7,224 bases of DNA from Deltaproteobacteria bacterium (GTDB lineage: Bacteria; Desulfobacterota; DSM-4660; Desulfatiglandales; B25-G16): contig JAGYMO010000202.1 in assembly GCA_018400255.1 (NCBI GenBank), positions 1 through 7,224 on the forward strand. The letters run 5' to 3'. The translations under genes and the position numbers were made by a program. Shown here one piece after another: positions 1 through 6,684 of the stretch. Numbering within the stretch: position 1 is the first letter of the stretch; every line of letters starts with the position of its first letter. A model generated the notes under the pieces. That model saw nothing but the letters and a program-made list of their open reading frames with translations. It was not told the origin of the DNA and searched no databases.

Positions 1-277
1 TGATTTTGAAGACGCGTTTAAGTCGGTTGACTGCATTATTACACCTACATCGCCATCCGTCGCCTTTAATATAGGAGAGAAGATTGACGAACCATTACAG
101 ATGTACCTTGTTGATATATACACTGTGTCTCTGAACCTTGCTGGTCTTCCAGGAATAAGCGTGGATTGCTCCGAAGATGGATTGCCGGTCGGCCTTCAAA
201 TAATAGGAAGGCCATTTGATGAGGAAATGGTCCTTCGTGTAGCATATGCATGCCAGCTATTAAAGAGAGGCAGATAA
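1..277 (+). CDS. gatA: Aspartyl/glutamyl-tRNA amidotransferase subunit A, C-terminal end (partial)
   Basis: This is the last 91 codons of GatA, the amidase-signature subunit that hydrolyses glutamine and passes ammonia to GatB, where mischarged Glu-tRNA(Gln) or Asp-tRNA(Asn) is amidated. The first complete codon begins at base 2 and the TAA stop is at 275-277. Visible family landmarks are TPTSP near the left edge, then EPLQMYLVDIYT, NLAGLPGISV, GLPVGLQIIGRPFDE and a final VAYACQLL helix. The Asp at visible residue 38, in the MYLxD stretch, corresponds to the residue that contacts substrate glutamine in known GatA structures. The catalytic Ser-cisSer-Lys triad lies upstream of the window. The stop codon directly abuts the gatB ATG, which implies co-transcription and translational coupling. 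Nothing in the visible part looks degenerate. The amidase family has many members, but the C-terminal motifs and the following gatB make GatA a firm call. Confidence 0.96.
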   Translation, partial: DFEDAFKSVDCIITPTSPSVAFNIGEKIDEPLQMYLVDIYTVSLNLAGLPGISVDCSEDGLPVGLQIIGRPFDEEMVLRVAYACQLLKRGR

Positions 278-1732
278 ATGAATTTTGATGTTATCATCTG
301 CTTTGAGGTACACGCAGAGCTTGATACCAAAACAAAGCTTTTTTGTAAGTGCTCAACAAATTCTGACGCACCGCCCAATACGAATGTTTGCCCTGTTTGC
401 ACGGGGCAGCCCGGAGCCCTTCCGGTGCTAAACCGCATGGCTGTTGAACATTGTGTTAGGGCAGGATTATCACTAAATTGCACTATTGCTAACCATGCCG
501 GCTTTGCCAGAAAGAACTATTTTTACCCTGACTTGCCCAAGGGCTATCAAATATCCCAATTCGAGTTCCCTTTTTGCACAGATGGGTTTTTAGAGATAAT
601 GGACGATAATGGGAAAGAGTATAAGGTAGGCATAAAACGTGTCCATCTGGAGGAAGATGCAGGTAAATTATTACATGCTTCAGGCTCATTAAAGACATCT
701 ACATATAGCCTCGTTGATTTTAACAGGGCGGGTGTTCCCTTAATTGAGATTGTAGCTGATCATACGAGAAACCCAATACGATCTCTCACGGAGGCACGGC
801 TTTATTTAGAGAAAATACGGCAGATACTGCGGTATATAGGTGTTAGCAAATGCAGAATGGAAAAGGGTGAACTTCGTTGTGATGCGAACATATCTCTAAG
901 GCAGAAGGGTTCAAAGGAGTTTGGAAACCGCGTTGAGATGAAAAATATGGCGTCCTTTAAATTGGTTTTAGAGGCACTTTCATACGAGATAAAAAGGCAA
1001 TCAGGAAAACTTAGGGCAGGGGAAACTATTATCCAGGAGACACGACTGTATGATGAAGCAAGCAAGGTGACGGTTCCTATGAGGAGCAAGGAGAACGCAC
1101 CGGATTACCGTTATTTTCCAGAACCCGATTTGGTAGACATTGACCTTGACCGAGGATATATTGAGAAGCTCACGAATGAAACCCCGGAACTCCCTGAACA
1201 AAAGGCGAATAGAATAATAAAGGACTATGGAATACCAGCGGGAGATGCGGTTATTTTAACTAAAGAAAAAGGCGTATCTGATTATTTTTTGAGCTGCGTA
1301 CCCATCTGCAGCGATACGAGCAGGGCTAGCAAATGGATAATAAAGGAGCTTTTTAAGCTGTTAAATGCCTCCTCTATTCCTATAGAAAAATGCCCGGTTA
1401 CACCCGAACGTTTCTCCATGCTTATTAATCTTCTTTCAAATGGTGATATTACAGATATCATAGGCAGGACTGTGCTTGAGGAAATGTTTCATGACGAGAC
1501 TGAGCCTCTTGATATAATTAAGAAAAAAGGCCTCGAGCCAATTGAGAACAAAGATGAGCTTAAAAAAACTGTAGATACGGTTTTACTCCAGAACCGCGGG
1601 GCTGTTTCACAGATAAGACAGGGAAATACAAAATCGATCAGTTATCTTATAGGGCAGGTGATGAAAAAGACCAACGGAAGGGCCAATCCCAAAGAGACAA
1701 GGGATTTAATAGACGAAGCAATAAGAGGATAA
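278..1732 (+). CDS. gatB: Aspartyl/glutamyl-tRNA amidotransferase subunit B
   Basis: GatB is the tRNA-binding subunit of GatCAB. It phosphorylates the side chain of the mischarged residue with ATP and amidates it with ammonia channelled from GatA. The 484-residue length is normal for the family. The catalytic cradle domain covers about residues 1-290. It carries a zinc site (C23, C25, C38, C41), E10 and H12 of the EVH motif, RKNYFYPDLPKGYQISQ (79-95), HLEEDAGK (123-130), DFNRAGVPLIEIV (147-159), GELRCDANISLR (197-208) and PMRSKENAPDYRYFPEPDL (267-285). A helical region and a YqeY-like tail that grips the tRNA follow, ending in LIGQVMKKTNGRANP. The start is set by the family N-terminus and by a Shine-Dalgarno-like GAGAGG at 265-270, seven bases before the ATG. 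One oddity is residues 8-9: the usual GLEVH motif reads CFEVH here. No frameshift is seen. Confidence 0.98.
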   Translation: MNFDVIICFEVHAELDTKTKLFCKCSTNSDAPPNTNVCPVCTGQPGALPVLNRMAVEHCVRAGLSLNCTIANHAGFARKNYFYPDLPKGYQISQFEFPFCTDGFLEIMDDNGKEYKVGIKRVHLEEDAGKLLHASGSLKTSTYSLVDFNRAGVPLIEIVADHTRNPIRSLTEARLYLEKIRQILRYIGVSKCRMEKGELRCDANISLRQKGSKEFGNRVEMKNMASFKLVLEALSYEIKRQSGKLRAGETIIQETRLYDEASKVTVPMRSKENAPDYRYFPEPDLVDIDLDRGYIEKLTNETPELPEQKANRIIKDYGIPAGDAVILTKEKGVSDYFLSCVPICSDTSRASKWIIKELFKLLNASSIPIEKCPVTPERFSMLINLLSNGDITDIIGRTVLEEMFHDETEPLDIIKKKGLEPIENKDELKKTVDTVLLQNRGAVSQIRQGNTKSISYLIGQVMKKTNGRANPKETRDLIDEAIRG

Positions 1733-1763
1733 CCTTTTTCAGCATTCCCTGCCGGTTATTTTT
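1729..1763 (+). terminator. Weak terminator-like hairpin after gatB
   Basis: ATAACC (1729-1734, overlapping the gatB stop codon) pairs with GGTTAT (1754-1759), followed by a run of T to 1763. A short GCA/TGC inner pairing may help close the 19-base loop. The stem is only 6 bp and A+T-rich, so termination would be inefficient unless helped. It has a U-tract only in the gatB direction; read from the purF side, no U-run follows the hairpin. This fills most of the 38-bp gap between the convergent genes. Confidence 0.35.
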
Positions 1764-1770
1764 AAGATAC

Positions 1771-3168
1771 TTATGTTTCAAGGTATGATTTTGATATACC
1801 CAGTTCAGGATTAACAGGGTATTTTCCATTGAAGCAGGCTAAACAGAAATCGTTTTTAGGTAACCCTGTCGCCTCGACCATTCCATCAAGGCTCAGGTAT
1901 GACAAGCTGTCGAGGCCGATATAGTTTTTTATCTCATCCACAGATTTTCCCGAGGCGATGAGTTCATCTTCCGTAGGAAAGTCTATACCGTAGAAACATG
2001 GGTGTTTAGTTGGAGGACAACTAACAACCATGTGAATATTCCATGCCCCAGCCTCCCTTAAGGCCTTAACCCTCATTTTGCTTGTAGTTCCACGGATAAT
2101 AGAATCCTCGACAATTATAACCTTTTTTTGATTTAATATATGCTTGACCGGGTTTAGTTTAACCTTTACATTAAACCCCCTCATGGAATAAACCGGGTCA
2201 ATAAATGTTCTGCCAACATAGTGATTTCTTATCACGCCCATTTCCAGGGGTATTCCTGATTTCTGGCAAAAACCTATTGCTGCGTAGTTTCCGGAGTCAG
2301 GGAAGGGCATGGCAAAATCAGCATCTATGCTATACTCCCGGGCCAGTTTTCCCCCAAGGGCCTTTCTAACAGAGTAAACATCGAGCCCGAATACCGTGCT
2401 GTCCGGTCTGGCAAAATAGATTAGCTCAAAAATACAGAACGAATGCTTATGTCTCGGAAAAGGCCTTATGGATTTAAGTCCGTTTTTATCGATGATCAGA
2501 ATTTCTCCTGGCTCAATATCACGGATATATTGGGCCTCTATTAGGTCGAAGGCGCAGGTTTCTGAGGCCACAGTATAGGCGTTGTCAAGAAGCCCCAGGG
2601 AAAGCGGGCGAAACCCGTTAGGGTCTCTAAAGGCAATTATTGTATCATCAGTCATTAATACACAGGAATAGGCGCCTTTAATTTGGGACACAACATTAAC
2701 GATCGCCTCGCTTAGGCCTTTCCGCATGCTGTGGGCGAGCAAATGAAGAATGACCTCAGTATCCATGGTAGTTTGGAAAATGGAGCCCTTTTTTTCAAGG
2801 GCCCTTCTGATATTTCCTGCGTTTACTAAATTACCATTGTGGGCTATGGCATAGGTCTTTCCTTCATAGTTTACTACAAAGGGCTGGATGTTTTTAGCAA
2901 CAGAGGAGCCCGTTGTAGAATATCTTACATGACCAACGGATATATGTCCGCGGAGTTTTTCCAGTATATTCTCATCGAATATCTCCGGGACAAGACCCAT
3001 GCCCTTATGTTCATTAATCTCCCTTTCTGTAGAGCTAACAATCCCGGCACTTTCTTGCCCGCGGTGCTGAAGGGCGTAAAGGCCAAAATAGGTTAATTTT
3101 GCGGCATCCTTATGTCCAAATACACCGAAGACACCGCAATCTTCTTTTAGTTTATTATAGAAGTTCAT
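1771..3168 (-). CDS. purF: Amidophosphoribosyltransferase (glutamine PRPP amidotransferase)
   Basis: PurF makes 5-phosphoribosylamine from PRPP and glutamine, the first committed step of de novo purine synthesis in the cytosol. The protein has 465 residues. The N-terminal Ntn-hydrolase glutaminase domain (about 11-240) has its nucleophile at C11 after a ten-residue propeptide, and then shows YALQHRGQESAG (31-42), GHVRYSTTG (79-87) and AHNGNLVNA (109-117). The phosphoribosyltransferase domain carries PFPDSGNYAAIGF (288-300) and the PRPP loop VIIVEDSIIRGTTS (350-363). C245, C391, C442 and C445 match the four [4Fe-4S] ligands of the Bacillus subtilis-type enzyme, so this is the iron-sulfur, propeptide-processed class rather than the Escherichia coli class. 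The ATG at 3168 is the only sensible start, since it lies just before the nucleophile and no alternative start codon precedes it in frame. No clear Shine-Dalgarno is seen. It lies 24 bp downstream of the carB stop, which suggests co-transcription with carAB. Confidence 0.98.
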   Translation of the reverse strand: MNFYNKLKEDCGVFGVFGHKDAAKLTYFGLYALQHRGQESAGIVSSTEREINEHKGMGLVPEIFDENILEKLRGHISVGHVRYSTTGSSVAKNIQPFVVNYEGKTYAIAHNGNLVNAGNIRRALEKKGSIFQTTMDTEVILHLLAHSMRKGLSEAIVNVVSQIKGAYSCVLMTDDTIIAFRDPNGFRPLSLGLLDNAYTVASETCAFDLIEAQYIRDIEPGEILIIDKNGLKSIRPFPRHKHSFCIFELIYFARPDSTVFGLDVYSVRKALGGKLAREYSIDADFAMPFPDSGNYAAIGFCQKSGIPLEMGVIRNHYVGRTFIDPVYSMRGFNVKVKLNPVKHILNQKKVIIVEDSIIRGTTSKMRVKALREAGAWNIHMVVSCPPTKHPCFYGIDFPTEDELIASGKSVDEIKNYIGLDSLSYLSLDGMVEATGLPKNDFCLACFNGKYPVNPELGISKSYLET

Positions 3169-3192
3169 TGTAATCTTTTAAGTAAAAACCAA

Positions 3193-6100
3193 TTATCCGT
3201 TATGATAGTCCTGAAGGGGGCTAACATTTTTTATTCCTGACTTAAGCGCCTTTATTCCCAACGCAATGGCCCTGGCCCCTGACAATGTAGTTGCGTAAGG
3301 AATGCTATATCTTAAGACAGCTTGCCTGATCTTGTTAGAACCCCTGGCACTTATTTTGCCCGATGGTGTATTAATAACAAGCTGGATATCGCCATTTTTT
3401 ATATAATCTAACACGTTTGGATGTCCCTCAGCAATTTTTTTTACCGGTTTATTGGCAAGGTCCAAATTTTCGAGATGGCTCGATGTGCCGTGCGTGGCGA
3501 GAATGTTAAACCCCATTTCCAGAAATTCCCTTGCTACAGGATAAATTTTGCCCTTATCAGTGTCTTTTACACTAATAAAAACAGTTCCCTTTGTAGGAAG
3601 GTTTTGGCCTGCTGATAGCTGGGCTTTTGAGAACGCGCTACCAAAATCTGCATCAATACCCATCACCTCGCCGGTGGATTTCATCTCGGGTCCTAGAACG
3701 ATGTCGACATCCGGGAAACGATTAAACGGAAATACAGCCTCCTTCACCGAAACATGGCGTGGTGTTATTTCATATTGTAGACCAAGCTCTTTTAGTGTCT
3801 TCCCAAGCATCACCTTTGTCGCAATCTTTGCGAGAGGTAGGCCCGTGGCCTTGCTTACAAAAGGAACGGTGCGCGATGCCCTTGGGTTTACCTCTAAGAC
3901 GAACACATTTTGGCCCTTGATGGCAAATTGAATGTTTAAAAGGCCTAAAACCTTTAGCTCCCCAGCTATGGCCTTGGTTTCTTGCTTTATAGTTTCTATT
4001 AACGAGTTTGTTAATCCCTGGGGTGGCAGAACACATGCGCTGTCTCCCGAGTGTATTCCGGCCTCCTCTATGTGTTCCATTATTCCCCCTATAATGGTTT
4101 CTTTTCCGTCGGAAACAGCATCCACGTCTATTTCAATAGCGTCTTCAAGAAATTTATCTATCAAGATAGGGTGATCAGGGGATGCAATGATAGCCTTTTT
4201 TGTATATTCCTCTAAAGAGGCCCTGTCGTAAACGATACGCATAGCCCGTCCGCCAAGCACAAAAGACGGACGAACCATTACGGGATAGCCTATTGACTCT
4301 GCAACGGATATGGCCTCTTTAAAATTAGTAGCCGTTCCATTATCGGGTTGGGATAGCCTTAGTTTTTTAACAACCTCCTTGAACAGCTCCCTGTCTTCCG
4401 CAAGGGCAATGCTCTGGGGCGGGGTACCGAGAATGGTAATATTAGCCTCGGCGAGGGATGAGGCAAGGTTAAGGGGCGTTTGCCCTCCAAACTGAACTAT
4501 GACACCTAAAGGCCTTTCTGTTTTAATGATATTCAAAATATCCTCAATTGTGAGAGGCTCAAAGTAAAGCTTATCGGATGTGTCATAATCTGTGCTAACC
4601 GTCTCCGGGTTGCTGTTAACCATTATGCTTTCAATGCCCTCTTCTTTAAGCGCGAAGGAGGCCTGAACACAGCAGTAGTCAAATTCTATGCCCTGGCCGA
4701 TCCTGTTAGGTCCGCCACCCAAGATCACAACCTTTTTTTTCTCAGAGATTCTCGCCTCATTTTCGACTTCGTATGTCGAGTAATAATAAGGGGTGTGGGC
4801 CTCGAACTCGGCGGCGCATGTATCAACTAGCTTATAGACGGGGTTAATGAGGAATTCCTCTCGATAGGCCCGTATTTTGTCCTCGCTTGTATTAAGCAGG
4901 TATGCCAACTGAACATCGGAGAAGCCACAGGACTTTGCCTTTCTCATCAAATCCGGGGGAAGGGGAAGGCCGGCTCTTCGTATTTGATCCTCTGTTTTTA
5001 CGATTTGGTCTATCTGATAGAGAAACCAGCAGTCAATGCCTGTTAATTGGTGAATTGTTTCTATGTCCATATGTGCCTTCATTGCGTATCTAATATAAAA
5101 AATGCGCTCTGAGTTTGGATTGGCAAGCTTCTCCTTTATGCTATCTATGGAGGATGGACTGCCATCACGCTCCAATACACCTCTTCCATCTGCGCCAAGG
5201 CCAAAACAGCCAATTTCTAAGGACCTGAGGCCCTTTTGCAGCGCCTCTTTAAATGTTCTTCCTATGGACATAGCCTCGCCAACGGATTTCATGCTTGTAG
5301 TTAAGTAATCATCTGTGTCTGGAAACTTTTCAAAGGTCCACCGCGGTATTTTAACCACGCAATAGTCTATTGTGGGCTCAAATGAGGCTAATGTTTCCTT
5401 GGTAATATCATTGGGAAGTTCGTCGAGCGTATAGCCTATAGCCAACTTTGATGCTATCTTCGCAATGGGAAAACCCGTTGCCTTGGAAGCAAGAGCCGAA
5501 CTCCTTGATACCCTTGGGTTCATTTCTATGACGACCATATCGCCATTTTTTGGATTGACAGCAAATTGTATGTTTGAGCCGCCGGTTTCTACACCAATCT
5601 CCCTTATAACGGATATCGATGCGTCTCTCATGCGTTGGTATTCAACATCACTGAGGGTCTGGGCCGGGGCCACCGTAATGCTGTCCCCCGTGTGAACTCC
5701 CATGGGGTCAAGGTTTTCGATAGAGCATATTATTACTACATTATCGTTTTTATCCCTCATTACCTCGAGCTCAAATTCCTTCCATCCTATTACTGATTCT
5801 TCGAGCATAATCTCATTTATAAGACTTGCATCAAGCCCTCGAGAGACAAGCCCTTCAAGGTACTCTCGGTTAAAGGCCACACCGCCTCCGCTTCCACCAA
5901 GGGTGAACGCAGGCCTAACAATTATCGGGAATCCTATTTCAGAAGCGATTTCCAATGCCTGGTCCATATCATGGGCTATGCCGCTCTTGGGCACCTTAAG
6001 GCCGATTTTTTGCATGGAGCTCTTAAATAAATCCCTGTCTTCCGCCTTGTTGATTGAATCTATGGAGGCGCCTATCATTTCTACGTCAAATTTTTCCAGT

Positions 6101-6420
6101 ATGCCCATCTCGGCAAGTTTAACGGAGACATTAAGCCCTGTTTGGCCACCAATAGTGGGGAGCAGTGCATGGGGGCGCTCCTTTTCTATAATTCTCGCCA
6201 CAAACTCTGGTGTAATAGGCTCGATATAGGTGCGGTCTGCCATTTCCGGGTCAGTCATAATAGTTGCCGGGTTGCTGTTTACGAGAATAACCTTGTAGCC
6301 CTCTTCCTTAAGGGCCTTGCATGCCTGGGTCCCTGAGTAGTCAAATTCACAGGCCTGGCCAATTACAATCGGCCCTGAACCTATAATCATGATCTTTGAT
6401 ATGTCGTTTCTCTTTGGCAT
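3193..6420 (-). CDS. carB: Carbamoyl phosphate synthetase large subunit
   Basis: CarB uses two ATP, bicarbonate and ammonia from CarA to make carbamoyl phosphate for pyrimidines and arginine. From ATG 6420 the protein is 1075 residues, the usual family length. The first half holds IGSGPIVIGQ (13-22), the ATP-grasp residues R129, R169, E215 and H243, and metal ligands E299, N301 and R303, all at Escherichia coli positions. The oligomerisation region is about 400-555. The second synthetase half begins at VVILGGGPNRIGQG (564-577), with metal ligands E843, N845 and R847. Ornithine-site residues E785, D793, E894 and T1044 appear conserved. The C-terminal MGS-like allosteric domain (about 940-1075) keeps K956, T976, T979, K995 and N1017 of the nucleotide site. 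Residue matches are by-eye alignment with an offset of two in the second half. The start MPKRNDISKIMIIGSGP matches the family N-terminus. The frame stays open to an upstream ATG at 6552, which would add 44 residues with no family resemblance. Neither start has a good Shine-Dalgarno. Confidence 0.97.
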   Translation of the reverse strand: MPKRNDISKIMIIGSGPIVIGQACEFDYSGTQACKALKEEGYKVILVNSNPATIMTDPEMADRTYIEPITPEFVARIIEKERPHALLPTIGGQTGLNVSVKLAEMGILEKFDVEMIGASIDSINKAEDRDLFKSSMQKIGLKVPKSGIAHDMDQALEIASEIGFPIIVRPAFTLGGSGGGVAFNREYLEGLVSRGLDASLINEIMLEESVIGWKEFELEVMRDKNDNVVIICSIENLDPMGVHTGDSITVAPAQTLSDVEYQRMRDASISVIREIGVETGGSNIQFAVNPKNGDMVVIEMNPRVSRSSALASKATGFPIAKIASKLAIGYTLDELPNDITKETLASFEPTIDYCVVKIPRWTFEKFPDTDDYLTTSMKSVGEAMSIGRTFKEALQKGLRSLEIGCFGLGADGRGVLERDGSPSSIDSIKEKLANPNSERIFYIRYAMKAHMDIETIHQLTGIDCWFLYQIDQIVKTEDQIRRAGLPLPPDLMRKAKSCGFSDVQLAYLLNTSEDKIRAYREEFLINPVYKLVDTCAAEFEAHTPYYYSTYEVENEARISEKKKVVILGGGPNRIGQGIEFDYCCVQASFALKEEGIESIMVNSNPETVSTDYDTSDKLYFEPLTIEDILNIIKTERPLGVIVQFGGQTPLNLASSLAEANITILGTPPQSIALAEDRELFKEVVKKLRLSQPDNGTATNFKEAISVAESIGYPVMVRPSFVLGGRAMRIVYDRASLEEYTKKAIIASPDHPILIDKFLEDAIEIDVDAVSDGKETIIGGIMEHIEEAGIHSGDSACVLPPQGLTNSLIETIKQETKAIAGELKVLGLLNIQFAIKGQNVFVLEVNPRASRTVPFVSKATGLPLAKIATKVMLGKTLKELGLQYEITPRHVSVKEAVFPFNRFPDVDIVLGPEMKSTGEVMGIDADFGSAFSKAQLSAGQNLPTKGTVFISVKDTDKGKIYPVAREFLEMGFNILATHGTSSHLENLDLANKPVKKIAEGHPNVLDYIKNGDIQLVINTPSGKISARGSNKIRQAVLRYSIPYATTLSGARAIALGIKALKSGIKNVSPLQDYHNG

Positions 6421-6475
6421 GGTGTGTACATGATATTTTATTGTTGTTTTGTGCCGCAAAACAGATTCAAGCTTG

Positions 6476-6502
6476 GAATACGCGAGTAAAACATACGTAT
6501 TC
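6476..6502. repeat. 7-bp inverted repeat upstream of carB
   Basis: GAATACG (6476-6482) and CGTATTC (6496-6502) are perfect inverted copies separated by 13 bases. The centre of the repeat lies about 70 bp upstream of the carB start. As RNA it is a modest stem-loop; as DNA it could be a dyad operator. No U-run follows it, so it is not a terminator. Confidence 0.5.
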
Positions 6503-6522
6503 AGGGCACCGAATAGTTTAGA

Positions 6523-6546
6523 CGGCAACTCGGCAAGCCGGCAGAG
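6523..6546. repeat. Three tandem imperfect 8-bp units
   Basis: On the + strand CGGCAACT, CGGCAAGC and CGGCAGAG follow one another without gaps, sharing CGGCA at an exact period of 8. In the operon transcript this reads NNNUGCCG three times. The CGGC/GCCG segments are also partly self-complementary. Because the period is not a multiple of three, the repeat does not produce a repeated peptide. Confidence 0.55.
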
Positions 6547-6559
6547 ACACATTCAACCT

Positions 6560-6591
6560 AAAAAATAGCCGTAAATTAACCCCTTGGCTAA
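6560..6591 (-). promoter_or_regulatory. Two mutually exclusive hairpins, one terminator-like
   Basis: In the carA-to-carB transcript, UUAGCC (6591-6586) can pair with GGUUAA (6581-6576) across a four-base loop, with one G-U pair. The same UAGCC (6590-6586) can instead pair with GGCUA (6570-6566), which is followed at once by six U (6565-6560). This resembles an attenuator layout with competing stems. Both stems are short (6 and 5 bp), and the terminator-like one has a 15-base loop, so any effect may be weak. No leader peptide or recognised ligand or protein site was found. Confidence 0.3.
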
Positions 6592-6662
6592 GTAAACTAA
6601 AATGCCGAGAGGCGGGGCCGGATTAGAGTAAGCGTATCCAATAGAAGGCTAGCGAGAGATAC

Positions 6663-6676
6663 TGCTTAGGGAAGCA
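6663..6676 (-). other. Small hairpin just after the carA stop
   Basis: In the transcript UGCUU (6676-6672) pairs with AAGCA (6667-6663) around a CCCU loop, beginning eight bases after the carA stop codon. It is not followed by a U-run. It may protect or mark the carA 3' end, or be chance. Confidence 0.3.
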
Positions 6677-6684
6677 AATAATTT

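Larger units (their letters stand above)
6505..6606. repeat. Long-range inverted repeat (7 bp plus 4 bp arms)
   Basis: TAGTTTA (6514-6520) pairs perfectly with TAAACTA (6593-6599). Just outside, GGCA (6505-6508) pairs with TGCC (6603-6606), across an internal loop of 5 and 3 bases. The enclosed 72 bases hold both the alternative hairpins and the tandem 8-bp units, so the whole could fold as a multi-branched RNA about 100 nt long. Two collinear arms are less likely by chance than one, but I have no computed energy. Confidence 0.45.
6421..6684 (-). other. 264-bp structured spacer between carA and carB
   Basis: No convincing gene lies here. carA and carB are often only a few tens of bases apart, so 264 bp is long. 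Read in the operon direction it contains, in order, a small TGCTT/AAGCA hairpin, a G+C-rich patch (6604-6621), a GGAT/ATCC inverted repeat (6620-6639), two competing hairpins with a U6 tract (6560-6591), a long-range stem enclosing them (6505-6606), three tandem 8-bp units (6523-6546) and a 7-bp inverted repeat (6476-6502). The part from 6421 to 6552 is also open in the carB frame. It could be an inserted palindromic repeat, an intra-operon leader or attenuator, or a processing site. The sequence alone does not decide. Confidence 0.6.

Noticed and set aside
802..1089. Open frames on the - strand opposite gatB
   Set aside because: These overlap the conserved GatB core, and no independent motif or ribosome site was seen.
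3548..3931. A 127-codon + strand open frame opposite carB
   Set aside because: It is antisense to the conserved second half of CarB and shows no family features of its own, so it is a shadow of carB.
5702..6229. A 175-codon open frame on the + strand opposite carB
   Set aside because: It lies wholly inside the conserved CarB coding sequence, is rich in Ser and Ile as expected from antisense codons, and shows no recognisable domain.
6424..6455. Sigma-70-like promoter before carB (TTGCGG, 18 bp, TATCAT on the - strand)
   Set aside because: The -35 match is poor and the predicted start would fall almost on the ATG, giving a leaderless message. Such matches are expected by chance in an A+T-rich stretch.
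6600..6660. Possible tRNA or known small RNA in the G+C-rich part of the spacer
   Set aside because: No acceptor stem, T-loop GGTTCRANNCC motif or cloverleaf could be drawn on either strand. The GGAT/ATCC pairing is only four firm base pairs.
6421..6684. PyrR-type pyrimidine attenuator
   Set aside because: The conserved PyrR-binding hairpin sequence (with its CAGAGAGGCU-like loop) was not found on the transcript strand, so the competing hairpins are left unassigned.
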